A DNA stretch of 64,000 nucleotides from Hyphomicrobiales bacterium (GCA_021732215.1 JAKFVL010000017.1:1-64000); one strand, 5' to 3'; counted from the first letter of the stretch, positions 19,669-29,010 are shown. Numbers and translations are program-made. The notes: a model not told the origin generated them from the sequence alone.

Positions 19669-20949
19669 ATGGATAACGCCATGAACGAACCCCTTCGCAC
19701 CTCGCCGTTTGGCGCCTTCGAATGGATGCTGTCGTCGCGGTATCTGCGCGCCCGCCGCAAGGAAGGCTTCATTTCGGTGATCGCCGGATTTTCCTTTCTC
19801 GGTATCATGCTTGGCGTGGCGACGCTGATCATCGTCATGGCGGTGATGAACGGCTTCCGAAAGGAACTGCTCGACAAGATTCTCGGCCTCAACGGCCATC
19901 TGCTGGTGCAGCCGCTGGAAAGCCCGCTGACCGACTGGAAGGATGTCGCCGAACGGATCAACACCGTCACGGGCATTCGTCTTGCCGCTCCCATCATCGA
20001 GGGCCAGGCGCTGGCGTCATCGCCGTTCAATGCGGCGGGTGTGCTGGTGCGCGGCATCCGCTCGAAAGACCTCAACAACATCACGTCGATCGCCAAGAAC
20101 ATCAAGCAGGGCACGCTCGACGGTTTCGACGAGGGGCAGGGCGTCGCGATCGGACGGCGGCTGGCCGACCAGTTGTCGATCCGCGCCGGCGATAGCGTCA
20201 CGCTCGTCGCGCCGAAAGGCGCGGTGACGCCGATGGGCACCACGCCGCGCATCAAGCCCTACAAGGTCGCGGCCGTGTTCGAGATCGGCATGTCGGAATA
20301 CGACGCCGCCTTCGTGTTCATGCCGATGACCGAAGCGCAGGCCTATTTCAATCGCGCCGGGGACGTGACGGCGATCGAGGTCTACACAACAAATCCTGAT
20401 CGCATCGACGAGTTTCGCAAGACCGTGACGGAGGCGGCGGGAAGGCCTGTCTTTCTGGTCGACTGGCGGCAGCGCAATTCGACGTTCTTCAATGCGCTGC
20501 AGGTCGAGCGCAACGTGATGTTCCTGATCCTGACCCTGATCGTGCTGGTGGCTGCCCTCAATATCGTGTCCGGCCTGATCATGCTGGTGAAAGACAAGGG
20601 CAGCGACATCGCCATCCTGCGCACCATGGGTGCATCGCAGGGTTCGATCATGCGAATCTTCCTGATCACCGGCGCTGCAATCGGCGTGGTCGGCACCATT
20701 GTCGGGTTTTTCGTGGGACTTCTGATCTGCCTCAACATCGAATCGATCCGGCAGTTCATCTCGTGGGTGACCAGCACCGAGCTGTTTTCACCGGAACTGT
20801 ATTTCCTGTCCAAGCTGCCTGCCGACGTTGACGCCGGCGAAACCAGCGCAGTGGTGATCATGGCGCTGACGCTGTCGTTTCTGGCGACACTTTACCCGTC
20901 GTGGCGCGCCGCGCGCCTCGATCCCGTCGAAGCTCTCCGGTACGAGTGA
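19669..20949 (+). CDS. lolC: Lipoprotein-releasing ABC transporter permease
   Basis: This is the inner-membrane permease of the Lol system, which releases mature lipoproteins towards LolA and the outer membrane. The 426-residue product has one N-terminal span (around residues 35-57, SFLGIMLGVATLIIVMAVMN), a large periplasmic domain, and three C-terminal spans of the FtsX type ending SWRAARLDPVEALRYE. The frame opens at GTG 19615. ATG 19669 is preferred, with AGGGA at 19655-19659 nine bases ahead; ATG 19681 is also possible. It is followed by the ATPase gene lolD after six bases. Only one permease gene is present, so the complex is probably a homodimer. Confidence 0.94.
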   Translation: MDNAMNEPLRTSPFGAFEWMLSSRYLRARRKEGFISVIAGFSFLGIMLGVATLIIVMAVMNGFRKELLDKILGLNGHLLVQPLESPLTDWKDVAERINTVTGIRLAAPIIEGQALASSPFNAAGVLVRGIRSKDLNNITSIAKNIKQGTLDGFDEGQGVAIGRRLADQLSIRAGDSVTLVAPKGAVTPMGTTPRIKPYKVAAVFEIGMSEYDAAFVFMPMTEAQAYFNRAGDVTAIEVYTTNPDRIDEFRKTVTEAAGRPVFLVDWRQRNSTFFNALQVERNVMFLILTLIVLVAALNIVSGLIMLVKDKGSDIAILRTMGASQGSIMRIFLITGAAIGVVGTIVGFFVGLLICLNIESIRQFISWVTSTELFSPELYFLSKLPADVDAGETSAVVIMALTLSFLATLYPSWRAARLDPVEALRYE

Positions 20950-20955
20950 GGGAAG

Positions 20956-21654
20956 ATGGGTCAGACCGGCGACGAGACACCGGCCGTTTATTTGCACGAC
21001 ATCAAGCGCGAATACCGGCAGGGCGCAGCGACGCTGACCATTCTCGATGGCGCCAAGCTGGCGCTGTGGGCCGGGCAGTCCGTGGCGCTGGTCGCGCCGT
21101 CGGGTTCGGGCAAGTCCACGTTGCTGCATATCGCGGGTCTGCTCGAGAGTCCGGATTCTGGTGAGGTCTATGTCGGCGGCACGGCGACGTCCGGCCTCAC
21201 CGACATGGAGCGCACTCAGATCCGGCGCACAGATATCGGCTTCGTCTATCAGTCGCATCGTTTGCTGCCGGAATTTACGGCACTCGAGAACGTGATGATG
21301 CCGCAGTTGATCCGTGGTCTGAAGAAACCCGAGGCATCCAAGCGCGCGAAAGAGATTCTTGCCTATCTCGGCCTCGCCGAACGGGTCGTTCACCGGCCGG
21401 CCGAAATGTCAGGCGGTGAGCAGCAGCGTGTCGCGATCGCGCGCGCGGTCGCCAACGCGCCGCGGGTGCTGCTGGCCGACGAGCCGACCGGTAACCTCGA
21501 TCCGAACACCGCCGACCATGTGTTTCAGGCGCTGATGCAGTTGGTGCGGGCGACGCGGGTCGCGATGCTGATCGCAACCCACAACATGACACTCGCGGCG
21601 CGGATGGATCGCCGGGTCACCCTCGAGGATGGCCGGGTGGTGGAGCTCGATTAG
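20956..21654 (+). CDS. lolD: Lipoprotein-releasing ABC transporter ATPase
   Basis: This is the ATP-hydrolysing subunit paired with LolC. The 232-residue product shows Walker [10 protein letters not shown] (residues 47-55), a Q-loop region [17 protein letters not shown], signature [14 protein letters not shown], Walker [13 protein letters not shown], and the switch His in ATHN. It belongs to the MacB/FtsE/LolD class. Start ATG 20956 is six bases after lolC. The next gene on the right is convergent, so the lol transcript ends close to here; no clear terminator is seen. Confidence 0.96.
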   Translation: MGQTGDETPAVYLHDIKREYRQGAATLTILDGAKLALWAGQSVALVAPSGSGKSTLLHIAGLLESPDSGEVYVGGTATSGLTDMERTQIRRTDIGFVYQSHRLLPEFTALENVMMPQLIRGLKKPEASKRAKEILAYLGLAERVVHRPAEMSGGEQQRVAIARAVANAPRVLLADEPTGNLDPNTADHVFQALMQLVRATRVAMLIATHNMTLAARMDRRVTLEDGRVVELD

Positions 21655-21670
21655 AGGCCTCGAAGTCGCT

Positions 21671-21925
21671 CTAGCGAACAATCCGCCGTTTGGACGGCGC
21701 CGCGGCCAGTCCGTCGAAATAACCGGGATAGGGATTTGCAGCGCAGATGGCTTGCCGGCCGGATGCCGAGGCCTGACACTGCGCCAGCGTATCGAACTTG
21801 CAATCGCCCGTTCCGGCGAAATCTCGGCCCATTAGGCAAAACGGATAGTCTCGCGCCGCGGCAGGCGTGGAGTTGAACATAGCGATCGCGCCGAGCGCGA
21901 GAATCGAACAAAGCGCTGCTCTCAT
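21671..21925 (-). CDS. DUF3551 family small exported protein
   Basis: A small exported protein of unknown role found mainly in Bradyrhizobiaceae. The 84 residues include a signal peptide (residues 1-24, cleavage after PAAA likely), followed by RDYPFCLMG and the family-like GDCKFDTLAQCQASASGR, with four Cys that may form disulfides. Start ATG 21925 is supported by GAGGAAA six bases upstream; the frame extends further upstream without such support. It is convergent with lolD and divergent from the SOS-box gene. The family assignment is from motif memory. Confidence 0.82.
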   Translation of the reverse strand: MRAALCSILALGAIAMFNSTPAAARDYPFCLMGRDFAGTGDCKFDTLAQCQASASGRQAICAANPYPGYFDGLAAAPSKRRIVR

Positions 21926-22106
21926 GGTAGATTTCCTCGCCCGTTTCTGGCGGGCTGAATGACTGGCCACCCGGTCTCAAAGATGCAGCGGGGGCGGATC
22001 ACGGTCAAAACACGTTCGCGCGCAAGCCCGCAAAGCCTGCGCTGTCCGGGGCGGGAGCCAGTCATCATTGGTTAACCACGGATATCTCCTAGGCTCTGAA
22101 ATACCC

Positions 22107-22148
22107 TTGACTCTTGAGAACAAAAATAGAACAGTTCATGCTATGTTC
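22107..22148 (+). promoter_or_regulatory. Two adjacent alphaproteobacterial SOS (LexA) boxes
   Basis: GAACAAAAATAGAAC (22118-22132) is an inverted GTTC-N7-GTTC box, and GTTCATGCTATGTTC (22134-22148) is a second in direct orientation. They are separated by one base. A good -35 element, TTGACT (22107-22112), lies just upstream, so LexA bound here would cover the promoter. The GTTC-N7-GTTC consensus of alphaproteobacterial LexA is established knowledge. lexA itself, in this window, has one box of the same type. Confidence 0.87.
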
Positions 22149-22169
22149 TCATTCACTCGGGAGTCAAAG

Positions 22170-22268
22170 ATGCTCAAGACTTTTGTGGAAGAAGCGGCGG
22201 CACTGACATCGATCGTGCTGTTTGTCGGGATGGTGGCGATCTGGGCCCGGTTGATTCCGCAGCTTTAA
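22170..22268 (+). CDS. SOS-controlled 32-residue single-span membrane peptide
   Basis: A short gene starting at ATG 22170, with GGGAG (22159-22163) six bases ahead and stop TAA at 22266-22268. The peptide opens MLKTFVEEAAAL, continues with one hydrophobic span (about residues 12-29, LTSIVLFVGMVAIWARLI) and ends PQL. Two SOS boxes lie just upstream, so expression after DNA damage is expected. Known SOS-induced small membrane peptides are SidA of Caulobacter (a cell-division inhibitor) and TisB of Escherichia coli (a toxin). A similar role is possible, but I see no decisive sequence match. dnaE follows after 173 bases on the same strand. Confidence 0.75.
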   Translation: MLKTFVEEAAALTSIVLFVGMVAIWARLIPQL

Positions 22269-22441
22269 TTGCTGAGGCCGTTCCATGCTGGGGACAGCGG
22301 GGGACAAGCGGGTTGAATGGCCGGTCTGCACCCGTTGATCGTGGACTTGGATGATGGGCCGTGGCCACGATGGACAACAAGTCAGTCTGAGTCGCCGCAT
22401 AGCGGCCGGACTTCAAATCTCGCCATGGTCCGCGTTACGTC

Positions 22442-25400
22442 ATGCCCAAAGCCGGTTTCGTCCATCTTCACGTCCATTCGGCCTATTCGCTGCTGCAAGG
22501 ATCGGTGACGATCGCGAAGCTCGCGGAGCTCGCAAAGGCGGACAAACAGCCGGCGCTGGCGCTGACCGACACCGACAACATGTTTGGTGCGCTGGAATTC
22601 TCCGAGAAGCTCGCGGCCTCAGGAATTCAGCCGATCGTGGGCTGCGCGCTCGCTATCGATTTCGGCGATCAGGAGGCGAATGCGCGAAACGCTTTGGCGG
22701 CGCCTTCGCGTATCGTGCTGCTCGCGGCACGCGAGGAGGGCTATCGCAGCCTGATGCGGCTCAATTCGCGGGCCTTTCTCGAGACGCCCGTGAACCAGAC
22801 GCCGCACATCAAGCTGGATTGGCTGCATGACGAAACCGCTCATCTCATTGCGCTGACAGGCGGTCCGGACGGGCCGGTCTCGATGGCGTTTGCCGTGGAT
22901 CAGGCTGCGCTCGCGGCGGCGCGCTGCGAACGTCTCGCCGGGCTTTTCGGCGACCGGCTTTACATCGAACTGCAACGCCACGGGCAGGAGCGCGAGGCGC
23001 TGGCGGAGAGCGGCCTGATCGATCTGGCTTACGCGCGCGGTCTTCCGTTGGTCGCGACCAACGAGCCGTTCTTCGCCTCAGCAGACGATTATGAGGCGCA
23101 CGACGCGCTGCTCTGTATCGCGGGCGGGCGTGTGATCGCGGATACCGATCGCGTCCAGCTTACGCCGGAGCATCGCTTCAAGTCGCGCAAGGAAATGGCG
23201 GCGCTGTTTGCCGATCTGCCGGAAGCGCTGGCTTCGACGGTGGAGATCGCGCAGCGCTGCGCGTTCCGGCCGATGACGCGCAAGCCGATTCTGCCTCGCT
23301 TTACGGTTGGCTCGACCACCGCCGATGCCGAAACCGATGAAGCCGTCGAACTTCGTCGTCAGGCCGAGGAAGGCCTGACGCAGCGTCTCGCTGCGCACGG
23401 CGTGGCACAGGGACAATCCGAGGAGGACTATCGCGCGCGGCTCGATTTCGAGATCGGCGTCATCTCGCGGATGAACTATGCGGGTTACTTCTTGATCGTT
23501 GCCGACTTCATCCAGTGGGCAAAAGCGCAGGGCATTCCGGTCGGGCCAGGCCGAGGCTCAGGCGCCGGCTCGCTGGTCGCCTATGCGCTCACCATCACCG
23601 ATCTCGATCCGATCAGGTTCGGTCTGCTGTTCGAGCGCTTCCTCAATCCGGATCGCGTGTCGATGCCCGATTTCGACATCGACTTCTGCCAGGACCGCCG
23701 CGACGAGGTGATCGATTACGTGCAGAGCCGCTATGGCCGCGATCAGGTGGCGCAGATCATTACCTTCGGAACGCTGCAGGCGCGCGGTGTGCTGCGCGAC
23801 GTCGGCCGTGTGCTTCAGATGCCTTACGGGCAGGTCGACAAGTTGACCAAGCTGGTGCCGCAAAACCCGGCCGCACCCGTCACGTTGTCCGCGGCAATCG
23901 CGGGCGAACCGAAATTGCAGGCGATGCGCGATACCGAGCCGGTCGTGGCGCGGGCGTTCGATATCGCGCAGCGTCTCGAAGGCCTGACGCGCCATGCCTC
24001 GACCCATGCGGCGGGTATCGTGATCGCCGACCGGCCGTTGAGCGAACTGGTTCCGCTTTATCGCGATCCGAAATCCGACATGCCCGTGACCCAGTTCAAC
24101 ATGAAGTGGGTCGAGCCCGCGGGCCTTGTAAAATTCGACTTCCTCGGACTGAAAACCCTGACGGTGCTCGACGTCGCGGTAAAGCTCGTCAGGCAGCGCG
24201 GCATCGATATCGATCTGGCGTCGCTGCCGCTCGACGACGCGGCGAGTTTTGCGATGCTGTCGCGCGGCGAGGTGGTCGGCGTGTTCCAGGTTGAAAGTCA
24301 GGGCATGCGCCGCGCGCTGGTGGACATGCGTCCTGACCGTTTCGAGGACATCATTGCGCTGGTTGCGCTGTATCGCCCCGGTCCGATGGCGAACATTCCG
24401 ACCTATTGCGCCCGCAAGCATGGCGATGAGGAGCCGGAATACCCGCATCCCATGCTGGAGCCGATCCTGAAGGAGACGTTCGGCGTCATCATCTATCAGG
24501 AACAGGTGATGCAGATCGCGCAGGTGATGGCGGGCTATTCGCTCGGCGAAGCCGACCTCCTGCGCCGTGCCATGGGCAAGAAGATCCGCAAGGAGATGGA
24601 GCAGCAGCGCGAACGCTTCGTCTCCGGCTCGGTCGAAAACGGCATCCCGTCCGGGCAGGCAGATTCGATCTTCGAATTGCTGGCAAAGTTCGCCGACTAC
24701 GGCTTCAACAAGAGCCACGCCGCCGCCTATGCGCTGGTGTCGTACCAGACCGCCTACATGAAGGCGCATTATCCGGTGGAGTTCATCGCCGCCTCTATGA
24801 CTCTTGATATGAACAACACCGACAAATTGTCCGAGTTTCGCGCCGAGGCGCAGAAGCTCGGCATCAAGGTCGAGCCGCCCTCGATCAATCGGTCGGGCGC
24901 CACCTTCGAAGTTGCCGACAAAACGATCTTCTATGCACTTGCAGGCCTCAAGGGTGTCGGCGCCCAGGCGGTCGAACTGATCGTCGAGGCGCGCAAGAAC
25001 GGCCCGTTCAATTCGCTCGCCGATTTTGCCGCAAGGGTCAGTCCCCGCGCCATCAACAAGCGCGTCGTGGAGAGTCTCGCGGCGGCAGGTGCGTTCGACG
25101 CGGTCGAGCCGAACCGCGCGCGTGCGTTTGGCGGCGCGGACACGATTCTCGCTGCGTGCCATCGCAGCCACGAAGCCTCGACCATGGGGCAGAACGACAT
25201 GTTCGGCGGTATGGCCGATGCGCCGTCGATCAGCCTGCCGAATGTCGAGCCCTGGCTACCGGCGGAGCGCCTGCGCCGCGAATACGATGCCATTGGGTTT
25301 TTCCTGTCGGGCCATCCGCTCGACGATTACGCAACCGTGCTGAAGCGGCTGCGCGTGCAATCGTGGGCGGAGTTCTCCCGCGCGGTTCGCACCGGTGCGA

Positions 25401-25930
25401 CCGCAGGCCGCGTGGCTGCGACAGTCGTTTCGCGCATGGAGCGGCGCACCAAGACCGGCAACAAAATGGGCATCCTCGGCCTCTCGGACCCGACCGGGCA
25501 TTTCGAGGCGGTGATGTTCTCCGAAGGCCTTGCGCAATTCCGCGACGTGCTGGAGCCGGGCGCGGCGGTGCTGTTGCAGATCGGCGCCGAGTTGCAGGGC
25601 GAGGAAGTCCGTGCGCGTATTCTCAACGCCGAGCCGCTCGATGCGGCCGCCGTCAAGGCACAGAAGGGCTTGCGGATATTTCTGCGCGACGAAAAACCAA
25701 TCGAGTCAATCGCACGCCGGCTTGATTTGCCGGAGCCGAACGGCGTCAGCTCGGGAAAGTCAGGACAATTTACAGCACCCCCGAGCGGCGAGGGCGAGGT
25801 GACGCTGGTGATGATGCTCGACCTCGACACCGAGGTGGAAATGAAGCTGCCCGGCCGATTCAGGGTGTCGCCGCAAATCGCGGGCGCCATCAAGGCGGTC
25901 CCTGGAGTGGTGGACGTCCAGACTCTCTGA
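22442..25930 (+). CDS. dnaE: DNA polymerase III subunit alpha
   Basis: This is the replicative polymerase catalytic subunit. The 1162-residue product has an N-terminal PHP domain (FVHLHVHSAYSLLQGS, residues 6-21) and the polymerase core with metal-binding aspartates in MPDFDIDFCQDRRDE. Helix-hairpin-helix elements follow near residues 820-900, then an OB-fold (GRVAATVVSRMERRTKTGN) and a C-terminal tail. It is the main DnaE1 type rather than the ImuA-B-linked DnaE2, judging by its PHP motif, length and neighbours. Start ATG 22442 is chosen from the family start (PKAGFVHLHVHS); the ribosome-binding site is weak. The SOS-box gene upstream might allow some read-through after DNA damage. Confidence 0.96.
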   Translation: MPKAGFVHLHVHSAYSLLQGSVTIAKLAELAKADKQPALALTDTDNMFGALEFSEKLAASGIQPIVGCALAIDFGDQEANARNALAAPSRIVLLAAREEGYRSLMRLNSRAFLETPVNQTPHIKLDWLHDETAHLIALTGGPDGPVSMAFAVDQAALAAARCERLAGLFGDRLYIELQRHGQEREALAESGLIDLAYARGLPLVATNEPFFASADDYEAHDALLCIAGGRVIADTDRVQLTPEHRFKSRKEMAALFADLPEALASTVEIAQRCAFRPMTRKPILPRFTVGSTTADAETDEAVELRRQAEEGLTQRLAAHGVAQGQSEEDYRARLDFEIGVISRMNYAGYFLIVADFIQWAKAQGIPVGPGRGSGAGSLVAYALTITDLDPIRFGLLFERFLNPDRVSMPDFDIDFCQDRRDEVIDYVQSRYGRDQVAQIITFGTLQARGVLRDVGRVLQMPYGQVDKLTKLVPQNPAAPVTLSAAIAGEPKLQAMRDTEPVVARAFDIAQRLEGLTRHASTHAAGIVIADRPLSELVPLYRDPKSDMPVTQFNMKWVEPAGLVKFDFLGLKTLTVLDVAVKLVRQRGIDIDLASLPLDDAASFAMLSRGEVVGVFQVESQGMRRALVDMRPDRFEDIIALVALYRPGPMANIPTYCARKHGDEEPEYPHPMLEPILKETFGVIIYQEQVMQIAQVMAGYSLGEADLLRRAMGKKIRKEMEQQRERFVSGSVENGIPSGQADSIFELLAKFADYGFNKSHAAAYALVSYQTAYMKAHYPVEFIAASMTLDMNNTDKLSEFRAEAQKLGIKVEPPSINRSGATFEVADKTIFYALAGLKGVGAQAVELIVEARKNGPFNSLADFAARVSPRAINKRVVESLAAAGAFDAVEPNRARAFGGADTILAACHRSHEASTMGQNDMFGGMADAPSISLPNVEPWLPAERLRREYDAIGFFLSGHPLDDYATVLKRLRVQSWAEFSRAVRTGATAGRVAATVVSRMERRTKTGNKMGILGLSDPTGHFEAVMFSEGLAQFRDVLEPGAAVLLQIGAELQGEEVRARILNAEPLDAAAVKAQKGLRIFLRDEKPIESIARRLDLPEPNGVSSGKSGQFTAPPSGEGEVTLVMMLDLDTEVEMKLPGRFRVSPQIAGAIKAVPGVVDVQTL

Positions 25931-25999
25931 GCCACCTAAGGGGCTGAAAAAACGGCAATATCGGCCGCTTCGGAAAGCCTGGAATCGCAGCGGTTTTCC

Positions 26000-26028
26000 T
26001 TGCTTAAGGACGGGACCGCCGCTATAAG
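26000..26028 (+). promoter_or_regulatory. Predicted housekeeping promoter of rpsB
   Basis: TTGCTT (26000-26005), a 17-base spacer, and TATAAG (26023-26028). This is the best sigma-70-type match in the 211-base gap between dnaE and rpsB. It leaves a leader of about 105 bases before the rpsB start, long enough for the autogenous control known for S2 in other bacteria, although no specific leader structure was identified. Confidence 0.6.
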
Positions 26029-26141
26029 CGCGCCATCTCACACGGAAACATGGCTCAAAAGGCCGTCCGGTGGCATTCCGGGCCGCAAGGCTTCGCGTTT
26101 GCTCACACGTTTCCGGAGGAACCAACCGGAGAACTTGAACT

Positions 26142-27140
26142 ATGGCTGTACCTGAATTTTCCATGCGTCAGCTTCTGGAAGCTGGCGTTCACTTTGGTCA
26201 CCAATCGCATCGATGGAATCCGAAGATGGCGGATTACATCTTCGGTGCCCGCAACAACATTCACATCATCGATCTCGCGCAGACCGTGCCGCTGATGCAT
26301 CGCGCCTTGCAGGCGGTGAGCGATACGGTCGCCAAGGGCGGACGCATCCTGTTCGTCGGCACCAAGCGTTCGGCGCAGGACGGCATCGCCGAAGCTGCGA
26401 AGCGCTCGGCACAGTATTTCGTCAACTCGCGCTGGCTCGGTGGCACACTGACCAACTGGAAAACCATTTCCGGTTCGATCAAGCGCCTTCGCCAGCTCGA
26501 AGAGATTCTGAGCTCGGCGGAAGCCGGCCAGTACACCAAGAAGGAGCGTCTGACGCTTCAGCGCGAGCGCGACAAGCTCGACCGATCGCTCGGTGGCATC
26601 AAGGACATGGGCGGTCTGCCCGACCTGATTTTCGTGATCGACACCAACAAGGAAGACATCGCGATTCAGGAAGCGCAGCGGCTCAACATCCCGGTCGCGG
26701 CGATCGTCGACACCAACTGCGATCCGAAGGGCATCACCTACATGGTGCCGGGCAACGATGACGCAGGCCGCGCCATCAGCCTGTACTGCGATCTCGTCGC
26801 GCGCGCTGCGATCGACGGCATTTCGCGGGCGCAGGGCGATTCGGGTGTCGATATCGGCGCCTCTGCCGCTCCTCCGCGCGAGGTTATCGAGGCGCCGGCC
26901 AAGTCGTCGGGCTTCGAGGGTCTTGCCGGTCCGCGCGGCGTTGCCGACGATCTCAAGAAGCTCACCGGCGTGTCCGGCACGATCGAAAAGAAGCTCAACG
27001 ACCTTGGCATCTTCCATTTCTGGCAGCTTGCCGAACTCGATCACGACACCGCGCACAAGATCGGCGAAGAAGTTGGTCTGCCAGCGCGTGCCGATGCCTG
27101 GGTGGCTCAGGCCAAGTCGCTGACGGCGGAAGCCGAATAA
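26142..27140 (+). CDS. rpsB: 30S ribosomal protein S2 with C-terminal extension
   Basis: Small-subunit ribosomal protein S2, needed for S1 binding to the ribosome. The 332-residue product starts with the family sequence [19 protein letters not shown]. The normal S2 part ends near residue 230. About 100 further residues follow: an Ala/Pro-rich linker and a compact part [20 protein letters not shown] that looks like a helix-hairpin-helix (DUF4332-like) module. I recall similar modules in alphaproteobacterial NuoE and L21. Such extensions are common in Bradyrhizobiaceae S2. It is the first gene of an operon-like series with tsf, pyrH and frr. A hairpin with a short T run follows the stop. Confidence 0.96.
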   Translation: MAVPEFSMRQLLEAGVHFGHQSHRWNPKMADYIFGARNNIHIIDLAQTVPLMHRALQAVSDTVAKGGRILFVGTKRSAQDGIAEAAKRSAQYFVNSRWLGGTLTNWKTISGSIKRLRQLEEILSSAEAGQYTKKERLTLQRERDKLDRSLGGIKDMGGLPDLIFVIDTNKEDIAIQEAQRLNIPVAAIVDTNCDPKGITYMVPGNDDAGRAISLYCDLVARAAIDGISRAQGDSGVDIGASAAPPREVIEAPAKSSGFEGLAGPRGVADDLKKLTGVSGTIEKKLNDLGIFHFWQLAELDHDTAHKIGEEVGLPARADAWVAQAKSLTAEAE

Positions 27141-27153
27141 CGCAAACGGCGTC

Positions 27154-27188
27154 GCGGCCGGACAAACCGCCCGGCCGCAGACATTTTT
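27154..27188 (+). terminator. Terminator-like hairpin between rpsB and tsf
   Basis: A perfect 8-base stem, GCGGCCGG (27154-27161) and CCGGCCGC (27171-27178), followed closely by TTTTT (27184-27188). It lies 14 bases after rpsB and about 80 before tsf. It probably acts as an attenuator that lowers tsf transcription relative to rpsB, as is known for this operon in other bacteria. The T run is short, so termination is likely partial. Confidence 0.6.
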
Positions 27189-27269
27189 CTGCAATCAATT
27201 TCCTGAATACGGAACCGGCGAGGCGCTCAGGCGCTTCGTACCGGCGACCGGCAGGCAAAGGACGACAGC

Positions 27270-28193
27270 ATGACGACGATTACAGCAGCGATGGTCAAGG
27301 ATCTGCGCGAGACGACCGGCGCGGGCATGATGGATTGCAAGGCAGCCCTGACCGAGACCGCCGGCGACATGCAGGCGGCGCAGGATTGGCTGCGCAAGAA
27401 GGGCCTTTCGAAAGCTGCCAAGAAAGCCGGCCGGGTTGCCGCCGAAGGTCTGGTGGGTATTGCGACATCGGGCGCCAAGGGTGCGCTCGTCGAGGTCAAT
27501 TCCGAAACCGATTTCGTCGCGCGCAACGAGCAGTTCCAGGGTCTCGTCAAGATGGTCGCGCAGGTTGCGCTCGAAGCAGGCGCGAGCGTCGACGCGGTGA
27601 AGGCCGTGAAGATTGGCTCCGTCACCGTCGAGCAGGCCATTTCTGATGCGATCGCGACCATCGGCGAAAACATGACGCTACGCCGGACGGCACAGCTTGT
27701 GGTCGATAAGGGCGTGGTGGCGAGCTACGTCCATAACGCTGTGATCGATGGTCTCGGCAAGATTGGCGTGATCGTCGCTCTTGAATCCCGCGGCAAGACC
27801 GACGAACTGGCAGCGCTTGGCCGGCAGATCGCCATGCACATCGCCGCATCTAATCCGCTGGCGCTCGATGCGTCGGGTCTCGATCCGGCCGTGGTGCGTC
27901 GCGAGAAGGACGTTCTGGCCGACAAGTATCGCCAGCAGGGCAAGCCGGATAACGTCATCGAGAAGATCGTCGAGTCGGGCCTGAAGACCTATTACAAGGA
28001 AGTTTGCCTCCTCGAGCAGGCCTTCATCCATGACAGCGGCAAATCGGTCGCACAGGCGGTAAAGGAAGCTGAGGGCAAGGTTGGTGCACCGATCAAGGTC
28101 GCCGGATTTGTGCGCTATGCTCTGGGCGAGGGAATCGAGAAGCAGGAATCCGATTTCGCCGCCGAGGTTGCCGCCGCTGCCGGACAAGGCTGA
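27270..28193 (+). CDS. tsf: Translation elongation factor Ts
   Basis: The guanine nucleotide exchange factor that recharges EF-Tu. The 307-residue product has the N-terminal UBA-like domain with the signature [15 protein letters not shown] (residues 12-26), the EF-Ts core with [16 protein letters not shown], and the dimerisation region ending near [15 protein letters not shown]. Start ATG 27270 follows AAAGGACGAC. The rpsB-tsf-pyrH-frr order is conserved over most bacteria. The length is typical for alphaproteobacteria. Confidence 0.97.
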   Translation: MTTITAAMVKDLRETTGAGMMDCKAALTETAGDMQAAQDWLRKKGLSKAAKKAGRVAAEGLVGIATSGAKGALVEVNSETDFVARNEQFQGLVKMVAQVALEAGASVDAVKAVKIGSVTVEQAISDAIATIGENMTLRRTAQLVVDKGVVASYVHNAVIDGLGKIGVIVALESRGKTDELAALGRQIAMHIAASNPLALDASGLDPAVVRREKDVLADKYRQQGKPDNVIEKIVESGLKTYYKEVCLLEQAFIHDSGKSVAQAVKEAEGKVGAPIKVAGFVRYALGEGIEKQESDFAAEVAAAAGQG

Positions 28194-28246
28194 CCGGAGA
28201 CATCGCGACCAGGGCGAAGCCTTACCCTGACTGGAGTGATCGCATC

Positions 28247-28963
28247 ATGAGTGAGCCGGCTTATCGTCGCGTCGTGGTGAAGGTTTCCGGCGAGTCGCTC
28301 AGCGGGGAGCACGGATTCGGCATCGATCAGCCGACGATGGATCGCATTGCCGGCGATCTTATCGCGGCCAAAGGTCTCGGTGTCGATATCGCGGTCGTGG
28401 TCGGCGGTGGCAACATCTTCCGCGGTGTCGAAGTCTCGTCGCGCGGCGTGTCGCGGCCGACCGGCGACACCATGGGCATGCTCGCGACCGTGATGAATTG
28501 CCTCGCGCTGCAGGCGGCGATCGAGCGGCGCGGCCAGCCGGCAACGACACTCTCCTCGTTCGTGATGCCGGAAATCTGCGAACTGTTTACGCGCCGCACC
28601 GCGCATGGCGCGCTCGCAGCCGGACGCATCGTTCTGCTCGCGGGCGGAACCGGCAATCCGTTTTTCACCACGGATACGACAGCCGTTCTTCGCGCGGCGG
28701 AAATTGGCGCGCAGGCTGTCTTGAAAGCGACCAACGTGGATGGCGTCTACAGCGCCGATCCCAAAAAGGACAAATCCGCCAAGCGATTTGACCGGCTGAC
28801 CCATTCGCAGGCGCTGGAGGGCGGCTACAAGGTTATGGATGCGACCGCGTTCGCGCTTGCCCGCGAAACGTCGCTGCCTATCATCGTGTTTTCGATCGCC
28901 GAACCGGGCTCCATCGGCGCGGTTCTCAGCGGGTCGGGCCATGGCACGGTTGTTGGAGGATAG
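28247..28963 (+). CDS. pyrH: UMP kinase
   Basis: Phosphorylates UMP to UDP with ATP in pyrimidine nucleotide synthesis; in known cases it is a hexamer controlled by GTP and UTP. The 238-residue amino-acid-kinase-fold product shows [18 protein letters not shown] near the start, the glycine-rich [10 protein letters not shown], and [17 protein letters not shown]. Start ATG 28247 lies 53 bases after tsf, with TGGAG at 28231-28235. A perfect hairpin follows in the gap before frr. Confidence 0.97.
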   Translation: MSEPAYRRVVVKVSGESLSGEHGFGIDQPTMDRIAGDLIAAKGLGVDIAVVVGGGNIFRGVEVSSRGVSRPTGDTMGMLATVMNCLALQAAIERRGQPATTLSSFVMPEICELFTRRTAHGALAAGRIVLLAGGTGNPFFTTDTTAVLRAAEIGAQAVLKATNVDGVYSADPKKDKSAKRFDRLTHSQALEGGYKVMDATAFALARETSLPIIVFSIAEPGSIGAVLSGSGHGTVVGG

Positions 28964-28982
28964 TGCGTCCGTCGCACTCTGT

Positions 28983-29010
28983 CCCGGCAAGTGAGGGTGA
29001 ACTTGCCGGG
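28983..29010 (+). other. Perfect hairpin in the pyrH-frr gap
   Basis: Arms CCCGGCAAGT (28983-28992) and ACTTGCCGGG (29001-29010), 10 perfect pairs around an 8-base loop. The sequence after it (GTTGCGTTTC) has only a weak T run, so it is more likely an RNA-stabilising or processing structure than a terminator. The frr ribosome-binding site AAGGAG lies just downstream. Confidence 0.6.

Noticed and set aside
18175-19899. Long minus-strand open frame opposite proS and the start of lolC.
   Set aside because: It spans two conserved genes in antisense and has no recognisable motif.
23558-25171. Long minus-strand open frame opposite dnaE.
   Set aside because: A shadow of the dnaE codon pattern; no family motif, and dnaE is intact on the other strand.
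22442-25930. dnaE considered as the SOS mutagenesis polymerase DnaE2 because of the SOS boxes upstream.
   Set aside because: No imuA/imuB neighbours, and length, PHP domain and gene order fit the replicative DnaE1. The SOS boxes are best placed for the 32-residue peptide gene.
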